From the NCBI RefSeq assembly GCF_900167465.1, contig NZ_FUWR01000007.1, forward strand, positions 62,001-126,000: DNA of 64,000 bases. Reading direction: 5' to 3'. Both the position numbers and the translations under genes were made by a program. This document shows, piece after piece, positions 26,435 to 34,936 of this stretch. Below the pieces are notes generated by a model. The model did no database searches, was not told the origin of the DNA, and saw only the letters and a program-made list of their open reading frames with translations. How positions within the stretch are numbered: position 1 is the stretch's first letter; every line of letters begins with the position of its first letter. Source of the DNA: Trichlorobacter thiogenes. GTDB lineage: Bacteria > Desulfobacterota > Desulfuromonadia > Geobacterales > Pseudopelobacteraceae.

Positions 26435-27193
26435 CTAATCGCGAAACATCCGGTCAAGCAGCTCCCAATTGTTTTTTTGACGGACCGCTTTTTTGGTCTG
26501 CTTTTTCTGGCGATGCTGGATATAGGCCTGAATTCGTTCCTGATCCGACTTGCGGATAAGGATAAACCTCTGGCCAATGGCGAGCCGATCTTCATCGGGC
26601 AGGCTGCGACGCCAGAGCAGCTCCGCAACGGCGCATATTGGTGGTGTTCCCGGCTCCAGGTCAATAAAAACCATGGTAAGCTCTGAATTATGATCCGACT
26701 TATCCACCAAATGACGGAATCCTCCTACACCAAGGTTGATTTCGCCGGATGACAGTTCAAGCTTGTCAGTGCTGCTGGCAGACAGCAAGGCCTGGTAGCG
26801 TTCCCATTCCTGCCGGAAAAAGGTTACTGGGGCTGAACGTGAAAAGGTGCGGTAATCAAGGATTGTGTCCATGCGGGGGACTTGGCTGCGTTGGTACATT
26901 TCAAGCTGAGCGGTTGGCTGTACTGTAAAATCTCTGCCGGATACCGAGTGAATCGTGCCTACAAGTTGCACGCCGGATCCATAGCTTTCAGTGGTGATCT
27001 TAAAGCTCATGCCGGGTTTTAGTGTATGCTCTTCGCCGTGGTGTAGCGGATAGCGTGAACGTAGCGTAAATTGTTGATTATCTGCCGCTACAATAGTGGC
27101 AGAAAAAGCCTCGAAAAGGCTGCTGTCGCGATCAGCTGAGGTGTTGATCAAAAACACCTTTTGTCCGCGAGCAAAGTAGGTGGTGAAGTTCAT
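26435..27193 (-). CDS. PilZ-domain protein, copy 2
   Basis: A 252-residue paralog of the neighbouring PilZ protein, same layout. The first motif reads RSQVPR and still fits RxxxR, but the second reads NLGVGGFR, where Ser of [D/N]xSxxG is replaced by Gly. c-di-GMP binding may thus be altered. The C-terminus is strongly basic (QHRQKKQTKKAVRQKNN). It lies between its paralog (32 bases downstream) and a REC-GGDEF gene (34 bases upstream), all minus strand, probably one transcript. Confidence 0.83.
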   Translation of the reverse strand: MNFTTYFARGQKVFLINTSADRDSSLFEAFSATIVAADNQQFTLRSRYPLHHGEEHTLKPGMSFKITTESYGSGVQLVGTIHSVSGRDFTVQPTAQLEMYQRSQVPRMDTILDYRTFSRSAPVTFFRQEWERYQALLSASSTDKLELSSGEINLGVGGFRHLVDKSDHNSELTMVFIDLEPGTPPICAVAELLWRRSLPDEDRLAIGQRFILIRKSDQERIQAYIQHRQKKQTKKAVRQKNNWELLDRMFRD

Positions 27194-27227
27194 TGGTACG
27201 CTCCTTAAATGCAGTTTTCAACTCATG

Positions 27228-28163
27228 TCATACAGATGTCCGTACAATCCGGTTGCGTCCTGATTCTTTTGCCTGGTAGAGGCATTGGTCAGCCCTATGT
27301 AACATGAAATCAGCATGTATGTCGTTTGCGCTGTCGGAGGGAGATCGGGTAACCGTGCCGAAGCTTGCCGTTATGCTCAGATTTTCACCTCTGAAGCTGC
27401 AGGTGGATGAGGCAATCAGATTTCTTAAACGCTCGGCAACAACACCGCAGCCGACCTGGTCCGTCTCTGGCAGCACCAGTACAAATTCTTCGCCACCATA
27501 GCGGGCAACCCAGTCAACTTCATGGCGGATGGTGCCGGCAATGATGCGGGTGCAGTGCTGCAATACCGCATCACCAGCCTGATGTCCCCAGGTGTCGTTA
27601 ATCTTCTTGAAGTGATCAAGGTCCATCATGATCAGGGAAAAGTCCCGCAGGTAGCGATCTGCCCGGCGGATTTCATTGGGAAGGTGCTGATCCAGGTAGC
27701 CACGGTTAAACATGCCGGTCAACGGATCTCTGATTGAAAGTTGCTTGATCTCTTCCAGGCTCTTCTGCAGAGAGCTTTCCAGGTCAAGAATCCGGCGGGC
27801 TGTTTTGAGGCGTACCATCAATTCTGCTTCATTGACCGGCTTGATCAGATATTCATCTGCACCAGCCTCAAGCCCTTCAATCAGCTTGTCTTTGCCATCC
27901 TGTGAGGTCAGCAGGATCAGGTAGGTATAGGATTCGGCGGTTTTTTCTCTGAAGGCCCGGCAAAAGGCAATGCCATCCATTTCAGGCATGACCCAATCGG
28001 TTAAAATAATGGGGAAATAGTTGCTACGGCAAAGCTCCAGTGCTTCTTTTCCGTTGGCGGCCTGGCTGACCTGATACCCCGCATCCTGCAAGGTCTGGCA
28101 GAGCACTGTCCGCATGAAGCGGTCGTCATCAACCAGCAGGATCGGGATACCGATGTCAGCCAT
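27228..28163 (-). CDS. Response regulator diguanylate cyclase (REC-GGDEF)
   Basis: A 311-residue WspR/PleD-like regulator. Residues 5-120 are a receiver domain (VDDDRFMRTVL, phospho-acceptor Asp in IILTDWVMPEMDG, Lys in YLIKPVNE). Residues ~145-305 are a GGDEF domain with an intact GGEEF. The I-site position reads HEVD instead of RxxD, so classic product inhibition is probably lost. The order cyclase then two PilZ proteins on one strand suggests a synthesis-plus-effector module. The cognate kinase is not adjacent. Confidence 0.9.
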   Translation of the reverse strand: MADIGIPILLVDDDRFMRTVLCQTLQDAGYQVSQAANGKEALELCRSNYFPIILTDWVMPEMDGIAFCRAFREKTAESYTYLILLTSQDGKDKLIEGLEAGADEYLIKPVNEAELMVRLKTARRILDLESSLQKSLEEIKQLSIRDPLTGMFNRGYLDQHLPNEIRRADRYLRDFSLIMMDLDHFKKINDTWGHQAGDAVLQHCTRIIAGTIRHEVDWVARYGGEEFVLVLPETDQVGCGVVAERLRNLIASSTCSFRGENLSITASFGTVTRSPSDSANDIHADFMLHRADQCLYQAKESGRNRIVRTSV

Positions 28164-28178
28164 TGAGCCTCCCAGGGA

Positions 28179-29855
28179 TTAACGGGTCAGTTTGCGATAG
28201 GTGATCCGGTGCGGGCGGTCTGCTTCACTTCCCAGACGCTTGCGACGGTCTTCCTCATATTCAGAATAGTTACCTTCAAACCAGGTTACCTTTGAATCAC
28301 CTTCAAAGGCAAGGATATGGGTGGCAATCCGGTCAAGAAACCAGCGGTCGTGGGAGATAACCACGGCACAGCCGCCAAAGTTTTCCAGGCCTTCTTCCAG
28401 CGCCCGCATGGTGTTGACATCCAGGTCGTTAGTCGGCTCATCCAAGAGTAACACGTTTGCACCACTTTTCAAGACCTTGGCAAGATGAACCCGGTTACGC
28501 TCGCCACCGGACAACATCCCCACTTTTTTCTGCTGGTCACCACCGGTAAAGTTAAAGCGGGCCACATAGTTGCGGGCATTAACGGTCTGCTTGCCCAGTT
28601 GAATCATCTCCTGGCCGTCACTGATCTCTTCCCACAACAGACGGTCCGGGTTCAGGCTGTCGCGGCTTTGATCCACATAGGCAACCTGAACGGTATCACC
28701 AATTTTGAAGCTGCCGCTGTCAGCGGTTTCTGAGCCGGTGATCATGCGGAAGAGGGTGGTTTTACCAGCACCGTTGGGGCCGATCACGCCGACGATCCCG
28801 CCACGGGGCAGCTTGAAGGTCATTCCTTCGTACAGCAACCGATCACCAAACCCTTTGCTGACATTATCCGCCTCAATCACGATATCACCCAGCCGTGGAC
28901 CGGCCGGGATGTATAGTTCAAGGTCCTTGCCCCGTGCCTCGCCTTCCTGTGCTGCCAGATCTTCGTATTTGCTGATCCGTGCCTGGGCCTTGGTATGACG
29001 GCCTTTAGGGGACATCCTGATCCATTCAAGCTCCCGCTTCAAGGTCTTGCGACGTTCACTTTCCTGCTTTTCTTCAGTTGCCAGGCGATCCTGTTTCTGC
29101 TCAAGCCATGAAGAGTAGTTTCCTTTCCAAGGAATCCCTTCGCCTCGGTCCAGTTCCAGAATCCAGCCAGCCACGTTATCCAGAAAATAACGGTCGTGGG
29201 TAACGGCAATAACGGTGCCGCTGTAGCTGTGCAGGTGCTTTTCCAGCCAGGCCACGGTCTCGGCATCAAGGTGGTTGGTCGGCTCGTCCAACAGCAGGAT
29301 ATCAGGTTTTTTCAGCAGCAGGCGGCAGAGGGCAACCCGTCTTCTTTCACCACCTGACAGCACGTTGACCGGTGTGTCGCCATCAGGACAGCGCAGGGCG
29401 TCCATGGCCAGTTCCAGCCGTGAATCCAGATCCCAGGCGTCCATATGGTCCAGCTTCTCCTGCAGCACTGCTTGGCGGTCGCACAGTTTTTCAAAATCAG
29501 CATCCGGCTCGGAAAACTTGTCGGTAATGCCGTTAAATTCAGCCAGCAGGTCAACGATCTCCTGACAGCCCTCCTCAACCACCTGACGGACGGTCTTGTT
29601 CTCATCTAGCTTTGGTTCCTGCTCAAGGTAGCCAACCGTATAGCCTGGGGAGAGTGCCACCTGGCCGTTAAATTCCGTATCCACACCGGCCATAATCTTG
29701 AGCAAGGTCGATTTACCGGAGCCGTTCAGACCCAGTACGCCGATCTTGGCACCATAAAAATAGGAAAGGGAAATGTCCTTGATGATCGGCTTCTTGTCGT
29801 AGAACTTCGATACCCGCATCATGCTATAAATAACTTTTTTGTCGTCAACACTCAC
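28179..29855 (-). CDS. ettA: ABC-F protein EttA (energy-dependent translational throttle)
   Basis: A 558-residue soluble protein with two ATPase domains. Walker A motifs are GLNGSGKSTLLK and GPNGAGKTTLFR, signatures are LSGGERRRVALCRLLL and LSGGERNRVHLAKVL, with the linker region near residues 245-310. EttA binds the ribosomal E site and gates entry into elongation according to ATP/ADP ratio. The GTG at 29855 is preferred over the GTG at 29870, because GGAGGTG lies 6 bases upstream of it and the product then starts MSVDDKKVIYSM like other EttA proteins. Length matches the family (about 555). Confidence 0.93.
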   Translation of the reverse strand: MSVDDKKVIYSMMRVSKFYDKKPIIKDISLSYFYGAKIGVLGLNGSGKSTLLKIMAGVDTEFNGQVALSPGYTVGYLEQEPKLDENKTVRQVVEEGCQEIVDLLAEFNGITDKFSEPDADFEKLCDRQAVLQEKLDHMDAWDLDSRLELAMDALRCPDGDTPVNVLSGGERRRVALCRLLLKKPDILLLDEPTNHLDAETVAWLEKHLHSYSGTVIAVTHDRYFLDNVAGWILELDRGEGIPWKGNYSSWLEQKQDRLATEEKQESERRKTLKRELEWIRMSPKGRHTKAQARISKYEDLAAQEGEARGKDLELYIPAGPRLGDIVIEADNVSKGFGDRLLYEGMTFKLPRGGIVGVIGPNGAGKTTLFRMITGSETADSGSFKIGDTVQVAYVDQSRDSLNPDRLLWEEISDGQEMIQLGKQTVNARNYVARFNFTGGDQQKKVGMLSGGERNRVHLAKVLKSGANVLLLDEPTNDLDVNTMRALEEGLENFGGCAVVISHDRWFLDRIATHILAFEGDSKVTWFEGNYSEYEEDRRKRLGSEADRPHRITYRKLTR

Positions 29856-30126
29856 TGCTTTCACCTCCACTTGTTTATAAGGGGGGTTTTATTGCATGGA
29901 GCAGTAGGGATGTCAATTGTTAAGCAGTGGTCTGAAAATGAGAACGTCTTGGTTCGTCGTTGCAAGGTAAAATTGTTGTAAAAATGTCTCTGGAAGCTGT
30001 CTGTAGGGCTTTTTACTGCCTGTTCATGCATTCTTTATGCTATACAGCTTTTTATCCGCTGATGGTTGCCAACAGGCTAAAGCCGGGTATACTAACCATC
30101 ACGCTTAGATAGGGAGCATTGCCACC

Positions 30127-30333
30127 ATGGCTTCTTACGAACAGACATTTCTGGAACAACTAACCAATATTCACGGGGTTGATTTTACCACCTGGCAGGG
30201 CTGGGAGCAGCTGATGGCCTGGGTCAAACGTCAGCCCTGGCGTGAAGAATTCTTCGGCGGTGAAAAGATCCCTGCTCGCTTTCTCTACCCACAAACGCTT
30301 TGCGAAGAGCTTAGCCGTTATCTGGGGGGATAG
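30127..30333 (+). CDS. Small protein of unknown function
   Basis: A 68-residue acidic, Trp-rich protein (TTWQGWEQLMAWVKRQPWREEF) that I do not recognise. AGGGAG lies 9 bases before the ATG. No signal peptide or membrane helix is visible. It is the first gene of a plus-strand run with hemerythrin, EF-hand and STAS genes. The 271 bases before it (29856-30126) hold no gene that I can see. Confidence 0.6.
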   Translation: MASYEQTFLEQLTNIHGVDFTTWQGWEQLMAWVKRQPWREEFFGGEKIPARFLYPQTLCEELSRYLGG

Positions 30334-30377
30334 CGTAGTCAGGTACGGGGCTGATGGAGAAGGAGATTACCGCAGTT

Positions 30378-30785
30378 ATGGCATTAATTGAATGGAATCA
30401 GTCGCTAAAGGTGGATATCCAGCAATTTGATGACCAGCACCAGCAGCTTGTGGCTATGGTGAACCGGTTACATCAGGCTTTAAAGGATGGGCAGGCGGTA
30501 GATCTGCTTGATGAAATTCTGGCAGGCCTGCTGGAATATACCCAGGTGCATTTTGCAGGAGAAGAAGCACTGATGGAGCAGTATGGGTATCCTGATTATC
30601 AGCGGCACAAACAAACCCACGTTGACCTGGTGCGTCAGGTTGAAGATATCTATGCACAGTTTAAAAATGGTAAGCAGTTGCAACCTATCAGCGTTATGCA
30701 GTTTCTGGTTAACTGGTTGACCAACCATATTAAAGGTGAAGATAAAAAATACACCAGCTTTTTTAAAGGTAAGGGGATTGAGTGA
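30378..30785 (+). CDS. Bacteriohemerythrin
   Basis: A 135-residue non-heme di-iron O2-binding protein. The ligand set is visible: His in FDDQHQQL, His and Glu in VHFAGEEALM, two His in YQRHKQTH, and the final His and Asp in NHIKGEDKKY. In Geobacter-type anaerobes it may carry or scavenge oxygen or take part in oxygen sensing. The ATG at 30378 gives the common MALIEWNQSL start; an ATG at 30354 is also in frame. It is followed 31 bases later by an EF-hand protein gene. Confidence 0.92.
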   Translation: MALIEWNQSLKVDIQQFDDQHQQLVAMVNRLHQALKDGQAVDLLDEILAGLLEYTQVHFAGEEALMEQYGYPDYQRHKQTHVDLVRQVEDIYAQFKNGKQLQPISVMQFLVNWLTNHIKGEDKKYTSFFKGKGIE

Positions 30786-30816
30786 TATGAAGGTGCGTAT
30801 TGAGAGGAACACAACA

Positions 30817-31155
30817 ATGAAACATGTGGTGCGTATCACAGCTCTGGTTCTGGCATTAGTACTGCCGGTGGCAGCTGTTGCCGGGGATACAAAGCTCTTT
30901 AATGCAATTGATACTGATAAAAGCGGTACTGTCAGTAGAGATGAGTTACTGAAGGCGGATCTGCATCTGGTGACCACCCCTAAAGGTCAGCAGGTGGTTA
31001 AACGTGATATGGTGAAAGCAGGTACTGCTGCAGCCATGACCGAGGAACAGAAAAAGCGTCTATTTGATCAGGTAGATACTGATAAAAGTGGTCATATCAG
31101 TAAAAAAGAATGGAGCCGGGCTTCACGGGATGGATTAATTCTCTTGAAATTCTGA
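30817..31155 (+). CDS. Secreted EF-hand calcium-binding protein
   Basis: A 112-residue protein with an N-terminal signal peptide (ITALVLALVLPVAAVAG, cleavage probably after AVA) and two EF-hand loops, DTDKSGTVSRDE and DTDKSGHISKKE, spaced about 50 residues apart. Both loops keep the acidic ligands at positions 1, 3, 5 and 12, so Ca2+ binding is expected in the periplasm. The ATG at 30817 gives a proper signal peptide; the frame is open further upstream but that would bury it. Role unknown. Confidence 0.8.
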   Translation: MKHVVRITALVLALVLPVAAVAGDTKLFNAIDTDKSGTVSRDELLKADLHLVTTPKGQQVVKRDMVKAGTAAAMTEEQKKRLFDQVDTDKSGHISKKEWSRASRDGLILLKF

Positions 31156-31187
31156 GAATCTACCCCGTTGCTCAAGGAGGGGGTTCT

Positions 31188-31523
31188 ATGCAGATAACCG
31201 TCACCACACAAGCTGGAGTCACCATCGCCGCTCTGGTCGGCAGGATGGATGCCATGACCACGGTTGAGTTTGATCGTTGGCTGGCAGAGCAGCTCACCAA
31301 CGGCGAAACCCGTTTTGTGCTTGATATGCATGGGCTGGAGTATATCAGTAGCGCAGGTTTGCGCTCACTGCTGGCTGCTGCAAAACAGGTGAAGACAAAA
31401 AACGGTGCTTTGCTTTTATGTAACTTGGGCGGAACCGTTGAAGAGGTATTCAGAATATCCGGTTTTCTGGCTATTCTGCCCTCGTTTCCCAATGTGGAAG
31501 AGGCCTGTGTCTCACTTGCGTAG
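31188..31523 (+). CDS. STAS-domain anti-sigma factor antagonist
   Basis: A 111-residue single-domain protein of the SpoIIAA/RsbV type. The motif FVLDMHGLEYISSAGLRSLL holds the Ser usually phosphorylated by an RsbW-type kinase. AAGGAGGGGG lies just before the ATG at 31188. A second STAS gene of the same type sits at 43103-43441, at the other end of the molybdoenzyme locus, and shares the S-A-G-L-R-S-L-L core. The cognate kinase and phosphatase are not adjacent; the SpoIIE-type phosphatase at 60929 is a possible partner in the broader network. Confidence 0.88.
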   Translation: MQITVTTQAGVTIAALVGRMDAMTTVEFDRWLAEQLTNGETRFVLDMHGLEYISSAGLRSLLAAAKQVKTKNGALLLCNLGGTVEEVFRISGFLAILPSFPNVEEACVSLA

Positions 31524-31552
31524 CTGTTGCTGCGTGCATGATTGTGCTCTCT

Positions 31553-31625
31553 GGTAACAGATCTCCGGGCCGCTTGGTAATGTACCTGGCGGCCTTTTGT
31601 GTAGTAGCAACTCCTTTCTGTTACC
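31553..31625 (+). ncRNA. Structured leader before the molybdoenzyme gene (candidate Moco riboswitch)
   Basis: GGTAACAG (31553-31560) pairs perfectly with CTGTTACC (31618-31625). The arm encloses GGCCGC (31568-31573) paired with GCGGCC (31589-31594), inside which GGTA and TACC pair again. The inner stem is followed by TTTT. The element begins 30 bases after the STAS stop and ends 55 bases before the start of the molybdenum-cofactor enzyme subunit. Nested stems at this location suggest a Moco RNA motif, which is known upstream of Moco-enzyme genes in deltaproteobacteria, but the fit to the Rfam consensus has not been tested. A terminator for the STAS gene is the simplest alternative. Confidence 0.4.
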
Positions 31626-31680
31626 TGCCGCTGGTAGATGAAATGCCCCTGCTGATACCTGCTAAACAAGGAACGTTCCC

Positions 31681-33966
31681 GTGAATGCATCTGCATTAAA
31701 AATCGGTACGTCACATCCCCGTGGCGATGCCGTTGCCAAGGCAGCCGGTACAGAACGGTACGCTGCCGACCTGTACCCGCAAGGCTGTCTCTGGGCCGGT
31801 GCGGTCCGCTCCCATCAGGCTTGTGGGCGGATCATCAGTATTGATACCACGGCTGCAGCAGCATTGCCCGGCGTGGTCAAGGTACTGACCGCTGCCGATG
31901 TTGTTGCCAGCAATCGCCAGGGGATCATCCATAAAGATATGCCGGTGCTGTGCGATGACCTGGTGCGCTACTGCGGTGACCCGCTGGCCCTGGTGCTGGC
32001 AGAGACCAAAGAGGCGCTGCAGCGCGGCATGAGCGCAGTGCAGCTGCAGCTTGAACCGCTGCCCGGTCTCTTTGATCTGGATAGCGCCCTGGCAGCGGAT
32101 GCGCCGCTGATCCATGAAGACAAGCCGGGTAATCTGCTGGCCCAGGCCAGCATCTGCAAAGGCACTGGTCTGGATGGTTTTGATGCTTGTAGCGTGGTGG
32201 TTGAAGGCAGCTTCAGCACCCCGGTACAGGCCCACGCCTTTCTGGAAACGGAAAGCGGTGTGGCCCGTCTGGAGGAGGACGGCGGCCTGCTGATGGAAGT
32301 CTCCACCCAATCCCCCTTCCGTGATCGCTTTGAGATCAGCCATGCCCTGGGCATCCCCTGGGGTAAGATCCGCATTGTTGCCCCTTCGCTGGGTGGCGGT
32401 TTTGGCGGCAAGGACGGCGCCACTGTCCAGTGCCTGCTGGGGCTGGCAGCCCAACACGCTGATGGTCGCTGGGTACGGATGCAGTGGGATCGTGAAGAAA
32501 GCTTCAAGGCTGGCTACAAACGCCATGCCTGTAGGATGGAGTACAAATTGGGGGCCGCAGCAGACGGCACCCTGCAGGCTCTGCATGCCAAGCTCTGGTA
32601 CGACACCGGCGCCTATGCCCACCTGGGGGCCGAGGTGATGGAGCTGGGCATGGAGCATGCCGGTGGTCCCTACCGTATCCCCCACACCCTGATTGAAGGC
32701 TGGTGCGTCTACACCAACAACCCGACTGCCGGGGCCATGCGGGCTTTTGGGGTCTGTCAGGCCACCTTTGGTTTTGAATCCATGATGGACCTGCTGGCTG
32801 CCAAGCTGGGCATGGACCCGCTGGAGCTGCGCCTGAAAAACGCCCTGGTCAGGGGGGATGAAAACTGCGCTGGCATGCGGCTTACCACTTCAACCGGCAT
32901 CAAGACCTGCCTGGAACAGCTGCAACAGCATCCCTTCTGGCAGGATAGGGAAGTCTGGAAGGCAGCCAGCCCGGCCTACAAAAAGCGCGGTATCGGTCTG
33001 GCCTCGGTCTTTAATGCAGCAGGCTACGGCGGCGGGGTGCGGGATGCAGCCACTGCCAAGATAGAGCTGACCCCGGAAGGCACCTTTCTGATCCATAATG
33101 CGGTCACTGACATGGGCCAGGGCAACTCCTCTGCCTTCCTGCAGATAGCCGGACATATTCTGTCGCAAGATGCCTCTCGTGTCCTACTGAAACAGCCTGA
33201 TACCCGCACTGCCTATCCATCCGGCTCATCCTCTGCAGGCCGCACCACCTACACCTTTGGCAAGGCATTGATCACCGCAACTGAAGAGCTGAAGGCCCGC
33301 CTGCTCAACTGGGCCGGTATGATCCTGTTTTTGCAGGATAATGACGGCCTTGAACTGCAGCCGGGCAGGGTGTTGCACCAGCCCAGCCAGAAAGAGGTCA
33401 GTCTAGTTGCGCTGGCAGGATACATGCAGCCGGAAGAACGGGTCTGCCTGGGCCAGTACGTGGCCCCCACCTGTAAAGAGGTTCCCCCCACTGCCAAGGG
33501 GTTCTTTATTGGCTTTCCCCATGTGATCTTTGGTTATGGCGCCCATCTGGTACGGTTGGAGGTTGATAGCCTGACCGGCCAGCTTACGGTCTGCGATTAT
33601 CTGGCAGTAACCGACGGCGGCAGGGTACTAAACCCCGGTATGTTTGATCAGCAGGTGCAGGGTGGGGTGGCGCAAGGTCTGGGCTACGCATTGATGGAGG
33701 ATTTTACGGTGCGCGATGGTGTGGTGAAAACCCCGGACTTTGCCACCTACCTGATCCCCGGTAGCCTGGATATCCCTGAAATTATCTCCATTGCTGCCCA
33801 GGGTGAGCCGGAAGAAACCGGCCCCTTTGGCATGAAGGGGATTGGTGAAGTGGCCATGAACGGCCCCTTGCCAGCGGTTGCCAATGCCGTTGCCGATGCC
33901 TGTGGCGTGCGGCTCTGCCATGGACCGCTGACGCCGCAGCGGGTGCTGGCTGGGGTGAAGGGGTAA
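31681..33966 (+). CDS. Xanthine dehydrogenase family, molybdenum-binding subunit
   Basis: A 761-residue large subunit of a molybdenum hydroxylase. It shows the N-terminal Ald_Xan_dh domain (DAVAKAAGTERYAADL), molybdopterin motifs GGGFGGKDGATVQ and AGAMRAFGVCQATFGFESMM, DMGQGNSSAF, and the C-terminal GMKGIGEVAMNGPLPA with the catalytic Glu. The start is a GTG with AAGGA upstream. The 2Fe-2S and FAD subunits lie 4.4 and 5.5 kb downstream, separated from it by accessory genes. XdhC, a MocA-like protein and a transporter follow, so maturation genes are present. The substrate could be xanthine, another purine or an N-heterocycle; the sequence alone does not decide. Confidence 0.9.
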   Translation: MNASALKIGTSHPRGDAVAKAAGTERYAADLYPQGCLWAGAVRSHQACGRIISIDTTAAAALPGVVKVLTAADVVASNRQGIIHKDMPVLCDDLVRYCGDPLALVLAETKEALQRGMSAVQLQLEPLPGLFDLDSALAADAPLIHEDKPGNLLAQASICKGTGLDGFDACSVVVEGSFSTPVQAHAFLETESGVARLEEDGGLLMEVSTQSPFRDRFEISHALGIPWGKIRIVAPSLGGGFGGKDGATVQCLLGLAAQHADGRWVRMQWDREESFKAGYKRHACRMEYKLGAAADGTLQALHAKLWYDTGAYAHLGAEVMELGMEHAGGPYRIPHTLIEGWCVYTNNPTAGAMRAFGVCQATFGFESMMDLLAAKLGMDPLELRLKNALVRGDENCAGMRLTTSTGIKTCLEQLQQHPFWQDREVWKAASPAYKKRGIGLASVFNAAGYGGGVRDAATAKIELTPEGTFLIHNAVTDMGQGNSSAFLQIAGHILSQDASRVLLKQPDTRTAYPSGSSSAGRTTYTFGKALITATEELKARLLNWAGMILFLQDNDGLELQPGRVLHQPSQKEVSLVALAGYMQPEERVCLGQYVAPTCKEVPPTAKGFFIGFPHVIFGYGAHLVRLEVDSLTGQLTVCDYLAVTDGGRVLNPGMFDQQVQGGVAQGLGYALMEDFTVRDGVVKTPDFATYLIPGSLDIPEIISIAAQGEPEETGPFGMKGIGEVAMNGPLPAVANAVADACGVRLCHGPLTPQRVLAGVKG

Positions 33967-33989
33967 CGGTTCCATTTGGGAAGATCACT

Positions 33990-34017
33990 CAGTTCACGCG
34001 CGTGCGCGCGTGAACTG
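33990..34017. repeat. Perfect 13-bp-arm palindrome downstream of the Mo subunit gene
   Basis: Arms 33990-34002 and 34005-34017 are perfectly complementary around a TG centre and are made largely of alternating CG (ACGCGCG/CGCGCGT). It lies 24 bases after the stop at 33966. No T-tract follows, so it is not a typical intrinsic terminator, but the hairpin could protect the 3' end. Alternating CG is also prone to unusual DNA structure. Confidence 0.6.
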
Positions 34018-34339
34018 GTCAATAGCGAGTTGAACCAGCAAAGGAGAACCCACTTGGACAAGAAAAAAGTTCTGGAGATTGCGACGCTGGCTCGTGATCC
34101 AGCCCGTCACTTGCGGACACGTTGTTAAGCGGTTTTTTGTTTCTCAAATGCTTCTGGATTGATGCATCCATTCGCACTTCAAGGCACACCATATCAAAAG
34201 CAACTGCTAAAGGAGCAGTTACTTCCATTTTCACGATAGTTAATGATTTTCATTAGCGCCCAAGACGATGATTTACCCCTAGACCAACCCGCAATAAACT
34301 TGACTCGGGTTAGGCTTAAGCCGTTGGAGCTTATAGACC
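34018..34339. other. Gene-free junction before the nuclease genes
   Basis: No complete gene is visible in this stretch. A short frame at 34054 (TTG start with AAGGAG upstream; 24 codons, LDKKKVLEIATLARDP...) may be the broken N-terminus of an old gene. Base composition drops from GC-rich to AT-rich across it, marking the left edge of the accessory segment. Confidence 0.5.
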
Positions 34340-34936
34340 ATGAATAACGCTACAAAAAATGATATCAAAAACCTCATTCGACGCCTTGATGCATCTGCGT
34401 CCCCATCAGGTTCTCCGCAAGAAGCAGAACGACTCATGGAACAAATTCTTACTCCTTTGATGCATGAAGATGGCTACACGCTTCAGTCTGTAGCAGAGCA
34501 ACGCGACTTAGGCCTGGATTTTATTGCAAGAAAACTCGTGGGAGATGAGTCTAGTTCTGACGAAATAGGGATCGAATATAAGCATTTTCGTCAAAGCGCA
34601 GTAGGCGTAGATGTCGTACATCGTGTTCTAGGTGCGGCGGCGAGCGCGGGGCTTAAACGTGCAATGCTCGTGACGAACTCAAGATTTACCTACGCCGCAC
34701 GAGAAACTCTTCGCCGCAACACAGCCATTGGCATTGAGCTAATAGACTTAGATGCCCTAAGATCATGGGTCGGCAGACTCGAAGAAATACCAGCTATTGA
34801 CTTACCACAAATCGATATTATCAGAAGAGAATTGAGTCGCAAACTGATCGAACTCATAGCGCAAAGCCCTCGATACCTTGATGGAATCGAGTGGCGGGAG
34901 CTAGAGCATTTGCTCACAGAAGTTTTGAAGGCTTAG
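34340..34936 (+). CDS. Mrr-like restriction endonuclease, N-terminal part (gene split by frameshift)
   Basis: 198 codons encoding a PD-(D/E)xK nuclease-like domain. Key residues are D60 (RDLGLDFIARKLV) and E79-x-K81 (IGIEYKHF), followed by VLGAAASAGLKRAMLVTNSRFT and the IGIELIDLDALRSW strand, the usual Mrr_cat order. The frame then runs through WRELEHLLTEV and stops at 34934-34936. The natural continuation (FEGLGFEAQLT...) lies in the -1 frame from the run of four Ts at 34923-34926. Codon use and base composition are AT-rich compared with the flanking GC-rich genes, suggesting transfer. It is followed by a second nuclease gene. Defence against foreign DNA is inferred. Confidence 0.7.
   Translation: MNNATKNDIKNLIRRLDASASPSGSPQEAERLMEQILTPLMHEDGYTLQSVAEQRDLGLDFIARKLVGDESSSDEIGIEYKHFRQSAVGVDVVHRVLGAAASAGLKRAMLVTNSRFTYAARETLRRNTAIGIELIDLDALRSWVGRLEEIPAIDLPQIDIIRRELSRKLIELIAQSPRYLDGIEWRELEHLLTEVLKA

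Noticed and set aside
31711-32685. 324-codon minus-strand frame inside the molybdenum subunit gene
   Set aside because: Long only because the GC-rich opposite strand lacks stops; the plus-strand protein has unmistakable molybdenum-hydroxylase motifs.
34019-34234. 71-codon minus-strand frame in the gap before the nuclease genes
   Set aside because: No recognisable motif and no convincing ribosome site; it may be chance or a gene remnant, so the stretch is recorded only as gene-free.
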